Translations under genes and position numbers: made by a program
Assembly: GCF_038002605.1 (NCBI RefSeq)
Contig: NZ_JBBOCT010000001.1
Span: forward strand, 5,084,001-5,148,000
DNA length: 64,000 nucleotides
From: Bacillus sp. FSL K6-3431
GTDB lineage: Bacteria; Bacillota; Bacilli; Bacillales; Bacillaceae_C
Direction of reading: 5' to 3'
The notes under the pieces: generated by a model
Seen by the model: only the letters and a program-made list of their open reading frames with translations
Told to the model about the DNA's origin: nothing
Databases searched by the model: none
Shown here: one piece after another, positions 46,355 through 56,037 of the stretch
How the letters are laid out: each line of letters opens with the position of its first letter
How positions within the stretch are numbered: position 1 is the stretch's first letter

Positions 46355-47608
46355 ATGAAAAAAAGACTATTATTTTTATTTAGTGTGTTTTGTTTATTTC
46401 TTTTAGCGGCGTGCAATAATTCTGATTCAAAAAAGTCAACGGACAATAAAAATGCAGATGGACAAGTTGTTATTACTGTTTGGGACTATTTAGCACCAGA
46501 CTCATCTTCAGATGAAGAGCAAAGAGCGCTTATTGAGCAATATGAAAGTGAAAACCCTAACATTAAATTTGAAAGAACCTATATTCCATTTGCAGACTTA
46601 AAGACTAAACTTCTACAAGGAATTGCAGGGAACTCTTTACCAGATATTGTGGTGATTGATAACCCTGATCACCAATCCTTTATTGAGGCAGGAGTATTTG
46701 CTGATATTACTAAAGAAGTGGAAGATTGGGGGCAAGCTGATAAATACTATCAAGGTGCGATGGATTCGGCTAAGCTTGATGGGAAATACTACGGAATTCC
46801 AAATAACAGTAACGCGTTGGCGATATATTACAACAAAGAATTATTTGAACAAGCAGGCGTTACCGAAATACCTAAGACATGGGATGAATTTACCGAAACT
46901 TCTAAGAAATTAACGAATGGTGATGTGAAAGGCTTTGCAATGGCAGGGAAAAAAAGTGAAGAAGGTACGTTCCAATTTCTTCCGTATCTATGGCAGTCTG
47001 GAGCTGATTTAGATTCATTCGATAGCCCTGATGCCAAAAACGCTATGAGCCTAATTCAAAATCTCGTGAACGAAGGATCTTTGTCGAAAAACATGATTAA
47101 CTGGGATCAATCAGATGTATTAGTTCAGTTTCAAACTCAAAAAGCTGCCATGATGGAAAATGGACCTTGGCAAATTCCAATTTTAGAAAAAGATTCAAAA
47201 GATATGAATTGGGGCGTGTTCCTAATGCCACAAAATAAAAACTCTGCTTCCGTTCTTGGTGGAGAAAACTGGGCAATTACAGCCGATACAAAAAATAAAA
47301 AAGAAGCTTGGGATTTTATAAAATGGACTCAGCAACCTGAAATTCTAGGACCTATGCATGAACTTGGTGGTAGATTACCGAGTAGAGAAGATGTTGGATC
47401 TGATGCACAATATATTTGGGCAAAAGATGAAAGTGTAAAAGTTTTCATGGAACAATTAAAATCGGCAAAGCCAAGAGCTTATGGTACAAAGTATCCGGAA
47501 ATTTCTAGCAATGTGCAAGAAGCTATACAGCGCGCGATTACTGGTGAAGATGTTGAAAAAGTAATGGACGATGCGGCTAAAAAGATTGAACCATTATTAC
47601 CGCAATAA
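46355..47608 (+). CDS. Sugar ABC transporter substrate-binding lipoprotein
   Basis: 417 residues. Lipobox LAAC, Cys20. Family 1 solute-binding protein: ITVWDYLAP, ERTYIPFADLKTKLLQGIAG, PDIVVIDNPD, YYGIPNNSNALAIYYNKELF, AAMMENGPW. Captures an extracellular carbohydrate for the following permeases. AAAGGGG precedes the ATG; 15 bases after the first Gfo/Idh gene. No ATPase gene is in the operon; such systems often share MsmX-type ATPases. Confidence 0.9.
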   Translation: MKKRLLFLFSVFCLFLLAACNNSDSKKSTDNKNADGQVVITVWDYLAPDSSSDEEQRALIEQYESENPNIKFERTYIPFADLKTKLLQGIAGNSLPDIVVIDNPDHQSFIEAGVFADITKEVEDWGQADKYYQGAMDSAKLDGKYYGIPNNSNALAIYYNKELFEQAGVTEIPKTWDEFTETSKKLTNGDVKGFAMAGKKSEEGTFQFLPYLWQSGADLDSFDSPDAKNAMSLIQNLVNEGSLSKNMINWDQSDVLVQFQTQKAAMMENGPWQIPILEKDSKDMNWGVFLMPQNKNSASVLGGENWAITADTKNKKEAWDFIKWTQQPEILGPMHELGGRLPSREDVGSDAQYIWAKDESVKVFMEQLKSAKPRAYGTKYPEISSNVQEAIQRAITGEDVEKVMDDAAKKIEPLLPQ

Positions 47609-47654
47609 ATGAATAGGAGAGAACTTCTCTCCTATTTAGAGTAAAGGAGGTTTT

Positions 47655-48545
47655 ATGATGTATGATTCACCAAAGAAAAGCTTACCACTCTATCTTTTTG
47701 TACTACCCGCAGTCCTTTTTGTCCTATGTTTTATGATTTATCCGATTATTTATAATATAGTTGTCAGTTTTCAAGACTTAACGATTAGTAATTTAAATAG
47801 TGGTGGGCTGTTTATTGGATTGCAGAACTATGTTGAGATTTTTCAATCTGAGAAATTTCTTGTTGCATTTAAAAATACTTTTATCTACACAATTACATGT
47901 ATCTTCTTTCAAGTTGTAATTGGTTATTTATTGGCATTATTTTTTAATCAAGATTTCCCATTTAGAAACTTTTTTCGATCTATACTTTTGTTAGCGTGGA
48001 TGACACCTCTTGTGATTACAGGAACATTATTTAAATGGCTATTCGACGTTGACTATGGTGTAATCAATTATTTTCTAATGAATATTCATATTATTGATAA
48101 TCCAATTAATTGGCTAGGTCAGGAAAGTACAGCATTAACAGCGGTTATTATTACAAATATATGGGTGGGAATCCCATTCAATATGATTTTGATCTTATCT
48201 GCTCTTCAAGCATTGCCAGGGGAAGTATACGAAGCTGCAAAAATTGATGGGGCAAATAAGTTGCAAACCTTTACAAAGATTACAATGCCACTCATGAAAC
48301 CAACACTATTGATCATCTTAGTGCTTGGGATTATTTATACATTTAAAGTATTCGATATTATTTTAATCATGACTGGTGGCGGTCCAGTTAATGCAACGCA
48401 AGTGCTTCCATTTTTCGGGTATGAACAGGCGTTTGTTAATTTTAACTTTGGAACGAGCGGTGCGGTAGCAACAATAATCCTATTAATCTTAATGTGCATC
48501 TCACTTGTATATCTATATATGATTAAGAAGGAGGAGTCAGCATGA
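47655..48545 (+). CDS. Sugar ABC transporter permease (MalF-type)
   Basis: 296 residues, six predicted membrane helices. The EAA loop EAAKIDGANKLQTFTKITMP (near 195) docks the ATPase. Two tandem ATGs (47655, 47658) follow AAAGGAGG; the second has the better spacing. It overlaps the next permease gene by four bases (ATGA). Confidence 0.92.
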   Translation: MMYDSPKKSLPLYLFVLPAVLFVLCFMIYPIIYNIVVSFQDLTISNLNSGGLFIGLQNYVEIFQSEKFLVAFKNTFIYTITCIFFQVVIGYLLALFFNQDFPFRNFFRSILLLAWMTPLVITGTLFKWLFDVDYGVINYFLMNIHIIDNPINWLGQESTALTAVIITNIWVGIPFNMILILSALQALPGEVYEAAKIDGANKLQTFTKITMPLMKPTLLIILVLGIIYTFKVFDIILIMTGGGPVNATQVLPFFGYEQAFVNFNFGTSGAVATIILLILMCISLVYLYMIKKEESA

Positions 48546-49372
48546 AGAAATATACAGCAAAACAGTACATGTTGCTCCTTGTTGCAATCCTGTTTACAAT
48601 TGTATTTTTGTTTCCAATATATTGGATGATTACGACATCGATCAAACCAATTCAAGATGTTTTTGCAACGCCACCAATGATCATTCCAGAGAGTATTCAA
48701 TTTGATGCTTATGTAAAAAATTTAATTGAAGATCAAAGCTTACTTCCATATTTGAAAAACTCGTTTATTATTGCTGCTGGAACAGCTCTATTCACTTTAA
48801 TGATTGCATTACCTTGTGCGTATGCATTAGCGAGATTTCGACTTAAAGGTGCGTCCATATTAATATTAATTTTATTGATCACACAGATGATTCCCGGAAT
48901 TATGATGGCTATGCCACTGTTTATTTTGTTCAGTAAATTAGGGCTTCTTAATAGCTATTTGGCATTGATTATAGGAAATACAACAACAGCGCTCCCATTT
49001 GCGATTGTAGTCATGAGGCCATTTTTCTTATCCATTCCTAAAGGGTTGGAGGATGCTGCCGTAGTAGATGGGTGTAACGCGTTTACAGCATTCATTAGGA
49101 TTATCTTGCCATTGACAAAGCCAACTGTTCTAACTGTTGGTACATTTAGTTTCTTATTTGCTTGGGGAGATTTGATCTTCGCGCTAACTTTAGCGACAGA
49201 TGAGAAAATAAGGCCATTAACGATGGGATTGACGAAGTTTATTGGGCAATATGGCACGCAATGGGATAACTTAATGTCAGTTTCCACCATTGCAGCTGCG
49301 CCAATTATTATTATGTTTTTATTATTACAAAAGTATATTGTTAGCGGTATTACTGCAGGTTCAGAAAAATAA
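48542..49372 (+). CDS. Sugar ABC transporter permease (MalG-type)
   Basis: 276 residues, six predicted membrane helices. It starts with a long first helix and has the EAA motif as EDAAVVDGCNAFTAFIRIILP (near 180). Its ATG overlaps the stop of the previous gene, with GAAGGAGG inside that gene. Forms the heterodimeric channel with the MalF-type subunit. Confidence 0.92.
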   Translation: MKKYTAKQYMLLLVAILFTIVFLFPIYWMITTSIKPIQDVFATPPMIIPESIQFDAYVKNLIEDQSLLPYLKNSFIIAAGTALFTLMIALPCAYALARFRLKGASILILILLITQMIPGIMMAMPLFILFSKLGLLNSYLALIIGNTTTALPFAIVVMRPFFLSIPKGLEDAAVVDGCNAFTAFIRIILPLTKPTVLTVGTFSFLFAWGDLIFALTLATDEKIRPLTMGLTKFIGQYGTQWDNLMSVSTIAAAPIIIMFLLLQKYIVSGITAGSEK

Positions 49373-49392
49373 TAGAATGGGAGAGATGAGGA

Positions 49393-50355
49393 ATGCAACT
49401 AGGTGTATTCGCTGTACTTTTTTCAAAAATGTCCTTAGATGAAATGTTGGATTATGTGAAAGAAAGTGGTGTAGATACAGTTGAGATTGGTACTGGTGGC
49501 TATGTTGGGAATGCACATTGTAATCCGAAAGAGTTACTTGCAGATGAAAGCAAACTAGATACATTCAAGCAAGCGTTCGAATCTAGGGGTATGCAAATTA
49601 GTGCGTTAAGTTGCCATGGTAATGCATTGCATCCCAATGAAGAAATTGCAATTGAGCATCATGAAGCATTTGTAAATACGGTTAAACTTGCTGCAAAGTT
49701 AGGCGTCGAAAATATAGTCACCTTTTCTGGATGTCCTGGTGAATCTGAGCATTCTAAACACCCAGTTTGGATTACGTGCCCATGGCCAGATGATTTTTCG
49801 ACTGTAGTAGAATGGCAATGGGAAAACAAAGTTATTCCATATTGGAAAGAGCAAGTTGCATTACTAGAAGAATATAATGTCAGAGCAGCGATTGAACCAC
49901 ATCCTGGATTTGTAGTTTATAACACAGAAACGATTCTCCGATTAAGAAATGAATGTGGTGAAAAAATTGGCGCCAACTTTGATCCAAGTCACTATTTTTG
50001 GCAAGGAATGGATCCGGTAAACAGCATTAAAGCTCTAGGAGATGCACTATATCATTTCCATGCTAAAGATACGCGGATTGATCCATTGAATAATTCATAT
50101 AATGGGGTTCTTGACACTAAATCTTATCGTGATATTGCAAACCGCTCATGGGTTTTCAGAACTGTGGGGTATGGTCACGGGGAAGATGTATGGAGAGAAA
50201 TAATTAGTGCGCTTGAAACAATTGGATATAATGGATCTGTTAGTATCGAGCATGAAGATGGTTTAATGAGTGTGGATGAAGGTTATACAAAAGCTGTTAC
50301 CTTCTTAAAAGATATGATTATTAAAGAAGGAGCGAAAGATTTATGGTGGGCGTAA
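49393..50355 (+). CDS. Sugar phosphate isomerase/epimerase-like TIM-barrel protein
   Basis: 320 residues, xylose-isomerase-like barrel. Metal-site candidates: VEIGTGG, ISALSCHGNALHP, IEPHPGF (Glu), NFDPSHYFW (Asp, His), YHFHAKD (His) and VSIEHEDG (Glu). In described 3-keto-sugar pathways (levoglucosan; C-glycoside cleavage) proteins of this fold catalyse beta-elimination or hydration of the keto-sugar. The placement between an ABC importer and a Gfo/Idh dehydrogenase fits such a role, but this is inference. GGGAGA precedes the ATG. Confidence 0.85.
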   Translation: MQLGVFAVLFSKMSLDEMLDYVKESGVDTVEIGTGGYVGNAHCNPKELLADESKLDTFKQAFESRGMQISALSCHGNALHPNEEIAIEHHEAFVNTVKLAAKLGVENIVTFSGCPGESEHSKHPVWITCPWPDDFSTVVEWQWENKVIPYWKEQVALLEEYNVRAAIEPHPGFVVYNTETILRLRNECGEKIGANFDPSHYFWQGMDPVNSIKALGDALYHFHAKDTRIDPLNNSYNGVLDTKSYRDIANRSWVFRTVGYGHGEDVWREIISALETIGYNGSVSIEHEDGLMSVDEGYTKAVTFLKDMIIKEGAKDLWWA

Positions 50356-51515
50356 TGCAAGAAATTAGAATAGGTATGGTGGGATATAAGTTTATGGGTA
50401 AGGCCCATTCACATGCATACCGGGATGCCCCTTTCTTTTTTGATTTAGGAGTAAAGCCGATAAGACAAGCAATATGTGGAAGGAATGAAGATGGGGTTAA
50501 AGCAGCTGTAGAAAAATTCGGTTGGAATAGTTATGAAACTGATTGGAAGGTGCTTATTGCAAGGGATGATATTGATTTAATAGATATTGTTACTCCAAAT
50601 AATAATCACGCGGAAATTGCGATAGCTGCTGCTGAGGCAGGAAAGCATGTGTATTGTGAAAAGCCATTAGCCTTGACACTTGAGGAATCGAGGAGAATGT
50701 TGGAGGCGGTAAAGAAAAACAATGTCATTCATATGGTGAATTACAATTATCGTTTTGCTCCTGCGATACAATATGCTAAGAAACTAATTGATGAGGGTAA
50801 GTTAGGAAAGATTTATCATATTAGAGCAAATTACCTCCAAGATTGGATTATGGATCCAAACTTCCCACTTGTCTGGAGATTGGAAAAATCGGTGAGTGGT
50901 TCTGGGTCACATGGTGATTTAGCAGCGCATTTGATCGATTTGGCAAGATTCCTAGTTGGAGAGTTTGATGAAGTATCCGGCTTGCTTGAAACCTTTATTA
51001 AGGAGAGGCCAGCTGTTGCAGAAAGTTCAGGATTAACTGGTGTTGCTTCAACTACTGAATTTAAGAAAGTAGAAGTGGATGATGCCAGTATTTTTATTGC
51101 AAGGTTTAAAAATGGAGCAATTGGTACATTTGAAGCAACACGATTTGCTAAAGGAAATAGAAATGCTAATAAATTTGAGATTAATGGAGAAAAAGGTTCA
51201 ATAAAATGGAATGCTGAAAACTTAAATGAACTTGAACTATATTTGGGGTCTGATGAAGAAGGAACACAAGGATTCAGAAAAATCAATTGTACAGAAGAGG
51301 TTCATCCATATGCGGGAGCGTATTGGCCTGCAGCCCATATTATCGGATACGAACATACATTTATTAATTTAGTTGTTGAATTAATGAAGGGGCTTGAAAA
51401 AGGAGAATCGCCATCTCCAAATTTTGAAGATGGCCATATCAATCAAGCAATTATGGAAGCAGTTGAAAAATCCTCAGAAAACAAAACATGGGAAAAAATC
51501 GAGAAATATATTTAA
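50355..51515 (+). CDS. Gfo/Idh/MocA oxidoreductase, levoglucosan-dehydrogenase-like
   Basis: 386 residues from ATG 50355, which shares its A with the upstream TAA stop (TAATG coupling). Rossmann motif VGYKFMGKAHSHAYRD, CEKPLALT (Lys-Pro), VNYNYRFAPA, YLQDWIMDP, and the catalytic-domain block SGSHGDLAAHLIDLARFLVGEF (Asp...His). GKAHS at the start and YLQDW agree with what I recall of levoglucosan dehydrogenase, which oxidises C3 of the anhydrosugar, but related enzymes act on inositols and other sugars. Last gene of the operon. Confidence 0.85.
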   Translation: MQEIRIGMVGYKFMGKAHSHAYRDAPFFFDLGVKPIRQAICGRNEDGVKAAVEKFGWNSYETDWKVLIARDDIDLIDIVTPNNNHAEIAIAAAEAGKHVYCEKPLALTLEESRRMLEAVKKNNVIHMVNYNYRFAPAIQYAKKLIDEGKLGKIYHIRANYLQDWIMDPNFPLVWRLEKSVSGSGSHGDLAAHLIDLARFLVGEFDEVSGLLETFIKERPAVAESSGLTGVASTTEFKKVEVDDASIFIARFKNGAIGTFEATRFAKGNRNANKFEINGEKGSIKWNAENLNELELYLGSDEEGTQGFRKINCTEEVHPYAGAYWPAAHIIGYEHTFINLVVELMKGLEKGESPSPNFEDGHINQAIMEAVEKSSENKTWEKIEKYI

Positions 51516-51662
51516 TATCCATCGTTTCATTGTATAGATTATTTTATAAATGCAAATATTCGTATTGGAGGAATATTCACAAACCGAATTAGACCTATTA
51601 GGTTAAAAAAACGAAGAAATCTAAATGCTATTCGTAGTTGTTCTTGATTAAAGGAGAGTATT

Positions 51663-51700
51663 GAAACCTGTTTAGATTTGAATCTATGCAGGTTTCTTTA
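51663..51700 (+). terminator. Terminator downstream of the LacI-linked operon
   Basis: GAAACCTG/CAGGTTTC enclosing TAGATT/AATCTA, followed by TTTATGG. It is about 150 bases past the last stop. Confidence 0.7.
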
Positions 51701-51847
51701 TGGTTGGAAGAGGTTTAGAAAACTTGAAATATTTATTGCGGTCAAAATAAAATGGATAAAACTAGAAACTATTATCTAAGATAAAAGATTAAATGTAAAT
51801 CCCATGTTCATACATTTTGATTGACAAAAAATACAAAATGTATATGA

Positions 51848-51880
51848 AAAAGCTGGCTTCCTACTGGAAGGCCAGTTTAA
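51848..51880 (+). terminator. Second terminator-like hairpin
   Basis: CTGGC-TTCC/GGAA-GGCCAG with a 4-nt loop, preceded by an A-run and followed by TTTAATT. Confidence 0.6.
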
Positions 51881-52032
51881 TTGGTTTAAGGGTAAATTCC
51901 AATTGTTCATTTACAATAAAAATATTATGTGTGGAAGATACGGCAGTAATTAGGCAATTTAGTTTGCTACTAATTTATTCATAAACTCTAAAACCAACTG
52001 ATTTATGCTAGGAGAATGTAAAACCCATATGC

Positions 52033-52059
52033 TACAATAATATAATGAAAGCACTTACA
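52033..52059 (+). promoter_or_regulatory. Promoter -10 region and cre-like site of the dgoD gene
   Basis: TGCTACAAT (extended -10, 52030-52038) or TATAAT (52041-52046); no clear -35. ATGAAAGCACTTACA (52045-52059) matches cre at all positions but the central G. A cre over the start site would give catabolite repression. Confidence 0.5.
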
Positions 52060-52094
52060 AATTTAGAATTATGATATGTGGAGGGAAAGCTATT

Positions 52095-53243
52095 ATGAAG
52101 ATTACTAGTTTTGAACTTTTTCAAGTACCACCACGTTGGCTTTTTTTAAAAGTAGAAACAGATGAGGGCATTATTGGCTGGGGAGAGCCGATAGTTGAAG
52201 GAAGAGCAGCAACAGTTAAGGCTTGTGTAGAAGAATTAATGAGTTATCTTATTGGAAAAGATCCAATGAGAATAGAAGATCATTGGAATGTCATGTACCG
52301 ATCGGGCTTTTACCGTGGTGGCCCGATATTAATGAGCGCAATTGCTGGAATTGACCAAGCACTTTGGGATATAAAAGGTAAGTTTCTTCAAACACCAATC
52401 TATCAATTATTAGGTGGGGCTTGTCGGGAATCCATTCGTGTTTATTCATGGATCGGAGGAGATCGCCCGGTTGATGTTGGACTTGCTGCAAGGGAAGCCG
52501 TTAAAAGTGGATTTACAGCAATCAAGATGAACGGAATAGAGGAATTACAATATATTGACTCTTACGAAAAAATCGATAAAGCAATTGAGAGGATTGCGGC
52601 GGTCCGTGAAGCGGCAGGTAATTATATCGGTATCGGTATTGATTTTCATGGGCGAGTTCATAAGCCAATGGCGAAGATTCTTGCAAAAGAATTAGAACCC
52701 TTTCGTCCGATGTTTATTGAGGAACCAGTACTCCCAGAAAATAATGAGGCTTTACGAGAGATTGCCAACGCAACTAATATCCCTATCGCAACAGGGGAAA
52801 GAATGTTTTCCAGATGGGATTTTAAAAAATTACTACATGATGGGTATGTTGATATTATTCAACCGGATCTTTCTCATGCAGGAGGAATTACTGAGTGTAA
52901 AAAAATATTTTCCATGGCAGAAGCATATGATGTGGCGGTCGCCCCGCATTGTCCACTTGGTCCGATCGCGTTAGCAGCATGTTTGCAGGTTGATGCGACA
53001 GCACATAATGCAATTATTCAAGAACAAAGTTTGGGTATACATTACAATCAGGGAAATGATCTGCTAGATTATTTAAAAGATAAATCTGTCTTTTCTTATA
53101 AAGATGGTCAAGTTGCCATCCCACAGGGTCCAGGACTCGGGCTTGAAATGAATGAAGATTACATAAGGAAGATGGCGGAGATAGGTCATAATTGGAAAAA
53201 CCCCGTGTGGCGTCATCAGGATGGAAGTGTTGCGGAATGGTAA
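52095..53243 (+). CDS. dgoD: D-galactonate dehydratase
   Basis: 382 residues from ATG 52095 (GGAGGG upstream), the same length as E. coli DgoD and similar throughout ([45 protein letters not shown]). Enolase-superfamily enzyme that dehydrates D-galactonate to 2-keto-3-deoxy-galactonate. Mg ligands and catalytic residues are intact: IDFHGR (Asp, His), FIEEPV (Glu), GERMFS (Glu) and [10 protein letters not shown] (His). It ends [11 protein letters not shown], the DgoD signature. It precedes a KDG/KDGal-type kinase by one gene. Confidence 0.92.
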   Translation: MKITSFELFQVPPRWLFLKVETDEGIIGWGEPIVEGRAATVKACVEELMSYLIGKDPMRIEDHWNVMYRSGFYRGGPILMSAIAGIDQALWDIKGKFLQTPIYQLLGGACRESIRVYSWIGGDRPVDVGLAAREAVKSGFTAIKMNGIEELQYIDSYEKIDKAIERIAAVREAAGNYIGIGIDFHGRVHKPMAKILAKELEPFRPMFIEEPVLPENNEALREIANATNIPIATGERMFSRWDFKKLLHDGYVDIIQPDLSHAGGITECKKIFSMAEAYDVAVAPHCPLGPIALAACLQVDATAHNAIIQEQSLGIHYNQGNDLLDYLKDKSVFSYKDGQVAIPQGPGLGLEMNEDYIRKMAEIGHNWKNPVWRHQDGSVAEW

Positions 53244-53524
53244 TTATAAATCAGTTGAAAGTCGGAAAAGAATAGGGAACCTGTTGATAAATATGTAATG
53301 GTGCAATAGGTCTTGAAAATATTAAGTTTTTGAATTTTGCGGGAAACTGTCAAAAGTAGTTTTGAAGAATTATATGTGTGATTGTAGAACTAATAGCCAA
53401 CCTTAAAGCTTGGAGTATGTATCTTGATTTATTAATGGATGCAATAAAGGTACGCGTGAGAGATAATTCAGACCCACTAATTAAACTAAGGTTCTCACTC
53501 GACTTATCTAAGGAGGGGTGTTAC

Positions 53525-53929
53525 TTGAGTTACAAAGACACTTTTATTACTATTTCTGAGGATTCAAATCTTGCTTCCTCGATTGTACCTGTCCCAAGAA
53601 ACAAAAAACCTACTGTTGCTTCTATTGAATATGATTTAATTAAGAATAATCCTTATAAATACACACAGGAAGATGTTCAATTTGAAACTTATTTGATCAA
53701 GAATCAAAGTGAATTAAATAATATAAATGATTTACGAGAATTGTTTTTCACAAAAACGAAAGCATGTTTTAGGGCTTCTCCGTTAGTAAAAAAATATGGA
53801 TGGGGCATTCACTATGATGACCAAGGAAAAATTGCCATATATGATGTTAAGAGTGAAACCTATAATCAATTTCTGAAAACGGATAACATTTCCATAATAA
53901 AAGGCATGCGTTCGAAAAGAAATAAATAA
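53525..53929 (+). CDS. DUF6157-like protein
   Basis: 134 residues from TTG 53525, because AAGGAGGGG lies just upstream; the frame extends back to 53378 without homology-like sequence. The blocks YKDTFITISED, YTQEDVQFETY and RASPLVKKYGWGIHYDDQGKIA agree with my memory of a conserved family of small proteins (DUF6157) of unknown function. No membrane segment or signal. It sits between dgoD and the sugar kinase but need not be part of the pathway. Confidence 0.7.
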   Translation: MSYKDTFITISEDSNLASSIVPVPRNKKPTVASIEYDLIKNNPYKYTQEDVQFETYLIKNQSELNNINDLRELFFTKTKACFRASPLVKKYGWGIHYDDQGKIAIYDVKSETYNQFLKTDNISIIKGMRSKRNK

Positions 53930-54089
53930 TAATTCATATATTAAATTCCTTTCTCTTACTGATTGAACAAGCGTAAGAGAAAAACAATTTGACATTCTAA
54001 GACCCCTGTATTTTGTTGTCAGTGATGAAAAAAAGTTATTAATTAATATAATAGCCAAAAATGTCGAAGCAGTAAAGGATGTATGGAAA

Positions 54090-55082
54090 ATGGTTGATGT
54101 TGTAACGATAGGTGAAAGTATGATTCTTTTTCAGCCAATGATGGATCGTTCGATACAATATGCTCCACTATTCACAAAAACAATTGCTGGTGCGGAATCT
54201 AATGTAGCGATTGGTTTAACTCGTATGGAGAAAAAAGTGAGATGGATCAGTCATGTGGGGGATGATCCCTTTGGAAGGTTTTTACTTTCTACGCTAACTG
54301 GCGAAGGGATAGACGTATCTTTATGTAAGGTTCAGTCGAAGGAAAATACTGCAGTCTACTTTAAAGATATTAAAGGGGCTTATGATCCAACTGTTTATTA
54401 TTATCGAAAAAATTCAGCGGCAAGTAAAATGAAATCTACAGATATTCAATCAGAATGGCTTGAGAGTGCACGGCATTTGCATATAACTGGCATTACACCA
54501 GCATTGGGAGAAGCGACAGCAGATATGATCATGGAAGTAATGGAAAGAGCGAAGGCAAAAGGCATGACCATTTCTTTAGATCCCAATATACGCAGAAAAC
54601 TATGGAGTGAAGAAAAAGCTAGAAAAACGATTATAAAAATGATTCCTTTATGTGACATTTTTATGCCGGGGTTAGACGAGTGTCAATTTTTATTTGGTGA
54701 GAAATCATTGGATGAATATGGCGAAATACTATTAAATAAGGGACCAAGCCTAATTCTTCTGAAATTGGGGGAAAAAGGTTCCATTGCAATTACGGAAGAA
54801 TACACAACCAAAAAAGAAAGTATTAAAGTGAAACAGATTGTAGATACAATCGGTGCCGGAGATGCTTTTGCGAGTGGCTGTTTATCTGTTTTACTAGATG
54901 TGAACGATTTAAAGAGTGCGCTAGAAAGCCCATCTAAAATAAAAAATATAGTGAAACAAGCGATTGAACGCGGCAATCATCTTGGTGCTCTAACTGTTCA
55001 ATTCAAAGGGGATTGGGAAGAGCTTCCAACATTAAAAGAGTTACAGAGTATGGAACAGGGGGAAAAAGCAATTTCTCGATAG
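54090..55082 (+). CDS. PfkB-family sugar kinase, 2-keto-3-deoxy-sugar kinase-like
   Basis: 330 residues, ribokinase fold. N-terminal TIGESMILFQP and AGAESNVAIGLTRM, substrate region YYYRKNSAASKM, SLDPNIRRKLW, and the PfkB signature DTIGAGDAFASGCL with the catalytic Asp. The YYYR and DPN(I/Y)R motifs are characteristic of KdgK-type kinases. Next to D-galactonate dehydratase it would phosphorylate 2-keto-3-deoxy-galactonate; the matching aldolase is not in the window. The ribosome binding site is weak (GGA). Confidence 0.85.
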   Translation: MVDVVTIGESMILFQPMMDRSIQYAPLFTKTIAGAESNVAIGLTRMEKKVRWISHVGDDPFGRFLLSTLTGEGIDVSLCKVQSKENTAVYFKDIKGAYDPTVYYYRKNSAASKMKSTDIQSEWLESARHLHITGITPALGEATADMIMEVMERAKAKGMTISLDPNIRRKLWSEEKARKTIIKMIPLCDIFMPGLDECQFLFGEKSLDEYGEILLNKGPSLILLKLGEKGSIAITEEYTTKKESIKVKQIVDTIGAGDAFASGCLSVLLDVNDLKSALESPSKIKNIVKQAIERGNHLGALTVQFKGDWEELPTLKELQSMEQGEKAISR

Positions 55083-55095
55083 AGTCATTCCTTTC

Positions 55096-55150
55096 AAGAA
55101 CGGTTAGGGAGGAACATCCAACTGCGAAGATACTAATCGTTCTTTTCTAT
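55096..55150 (+). terminator. Terminator of the sugar kinase gene
   Basis: AAGAACGGTTAG (55096-55107) pairs with CTAATCGTTCTT (55133-55144), 12 pairs with one G-U, then TTCTATT. Confidence 0.7.
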
Positions 55151-55269
55151 TCGGAAATTGTCTATGGCTATGAATACTAATGAGGAAAATTGTAAAAATG
55201 GGAGTTTCTTTTTTGATTATAATAGAAAAGAGGCTTCTGGTGTTCCAAATGGAATGAGGGAGATGTCAC

Positions 55270-56037
55270 ATGAAATTTTCGCTTTGTATTGGAGCGTATC
55301 CAGGAAAAGATATCATATATCATCTTGAAAAAGTGAAAGCCCATGGCTTTGACGGGATAGAGTATTATCATTGGTGGGATTTAGAATTAAATCAGATTGC
55401 CAGAGAACAAGAAAGAATTGGGGCCGGAATCATCTCAACATGCACCCGCTATTTTAATTTGGTGGACCCTAGTAAAAGAGAGGAGTACTTGTCAGGGTTA
55501 AAAGAAACGATAACAGCTTGTAAGGTGCTTGGTACAAAAGCGATCATTACCCAAACTGGAAATTTTATTGAAGGTGTTGAACGTAAAACACAATATCAAG
55601 CGATGATTAAGACATTAAAGCAATGCGCAGATCTCTGCGAGGAGGCAAATATAGTTTTGGAGGTTGAACCGCTAAATGGTCTGGTGGATCATCCTGGACA
55701 TTTTTTGCAAAAATCGGATGAAGCAATTATGATGATTGACGAAGTAGGAAGTCCGAATGTGAAACTTGTTTTTGATGTATACCATCAACAAATTACTGAA
55801 GGCAATGTTATTAGAAATGCGACGAATTATATTCAAAGAATCAATCATTATCATATCGCCGATAATCCTGGCAGGAATCAACCTGGAACTGGTGAATTGA
55901 ATTATGTCCATATTTTAAAGGCGATAAAGAATACAGGTTTTGATGGTTTTATTGGTCTAGAATGTGGATATACGATTGATACAGATCAAGCATTAAAAAA
56001 TTTTAAAGAAAATATTATAAAAAACGTCAATGCATAA
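55270..56037 (+). CDS. Hydroxypyruvate-isomerase-like TIM-barrel protein
   Basis: 255 residues, sugar phosphate isomerase/epimerase family. FDGIEYYHWW, TCTRYFNLVDP, ITQTGNF, LEVEPLNGLVDHPGHFLQ (metal Glu), LVFDVYHQQITEG (Asp, His), HYHIADNPGRNQPGTGELNY (His) and GLECGY (Glu) match the hydroxypyruvate isomerase/OtnI group. Converts a ketose or keto-acid sugar; the exact substrate is not determined. GGGAGATG precedes the ATG. It probably belongs to the galactonate/keto-sugar group. Confidence 0.85.
   Translation: MKFSLCIGAYPGKDIIYHLEKVKAHGFDGIEYYHWWDLELNQIAREQERIGAGIISTCTRYFNLVDPSKREEYLSGLKETITACKVLGTKAIITQTGNFIEGVERKTQYQAMIKTLKQCADLCEEANIVLEVEPLNGLVDHPGHFLQKSDEAIMMIDEVGSPNVKLVFDVYHQQITEGNVIRNATNYIQRINHYHIADNPGRNQPGTGELNYVHILKAIKNTGFDGFIGLECGYTIDTDQALKNFKENIIKNVNA

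Larger units (their letters stand above)
51516..52094. other. Interval between the Gfo/Idh operon and galactonate dehydratase gene
   Basis: 579 bases. Holds two terminator-like hairpins (51663-51700 and 51848-51880) and the promoter/cre region of the dehydratase. The stretch between has no credible gene. Confidence 0.6.
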
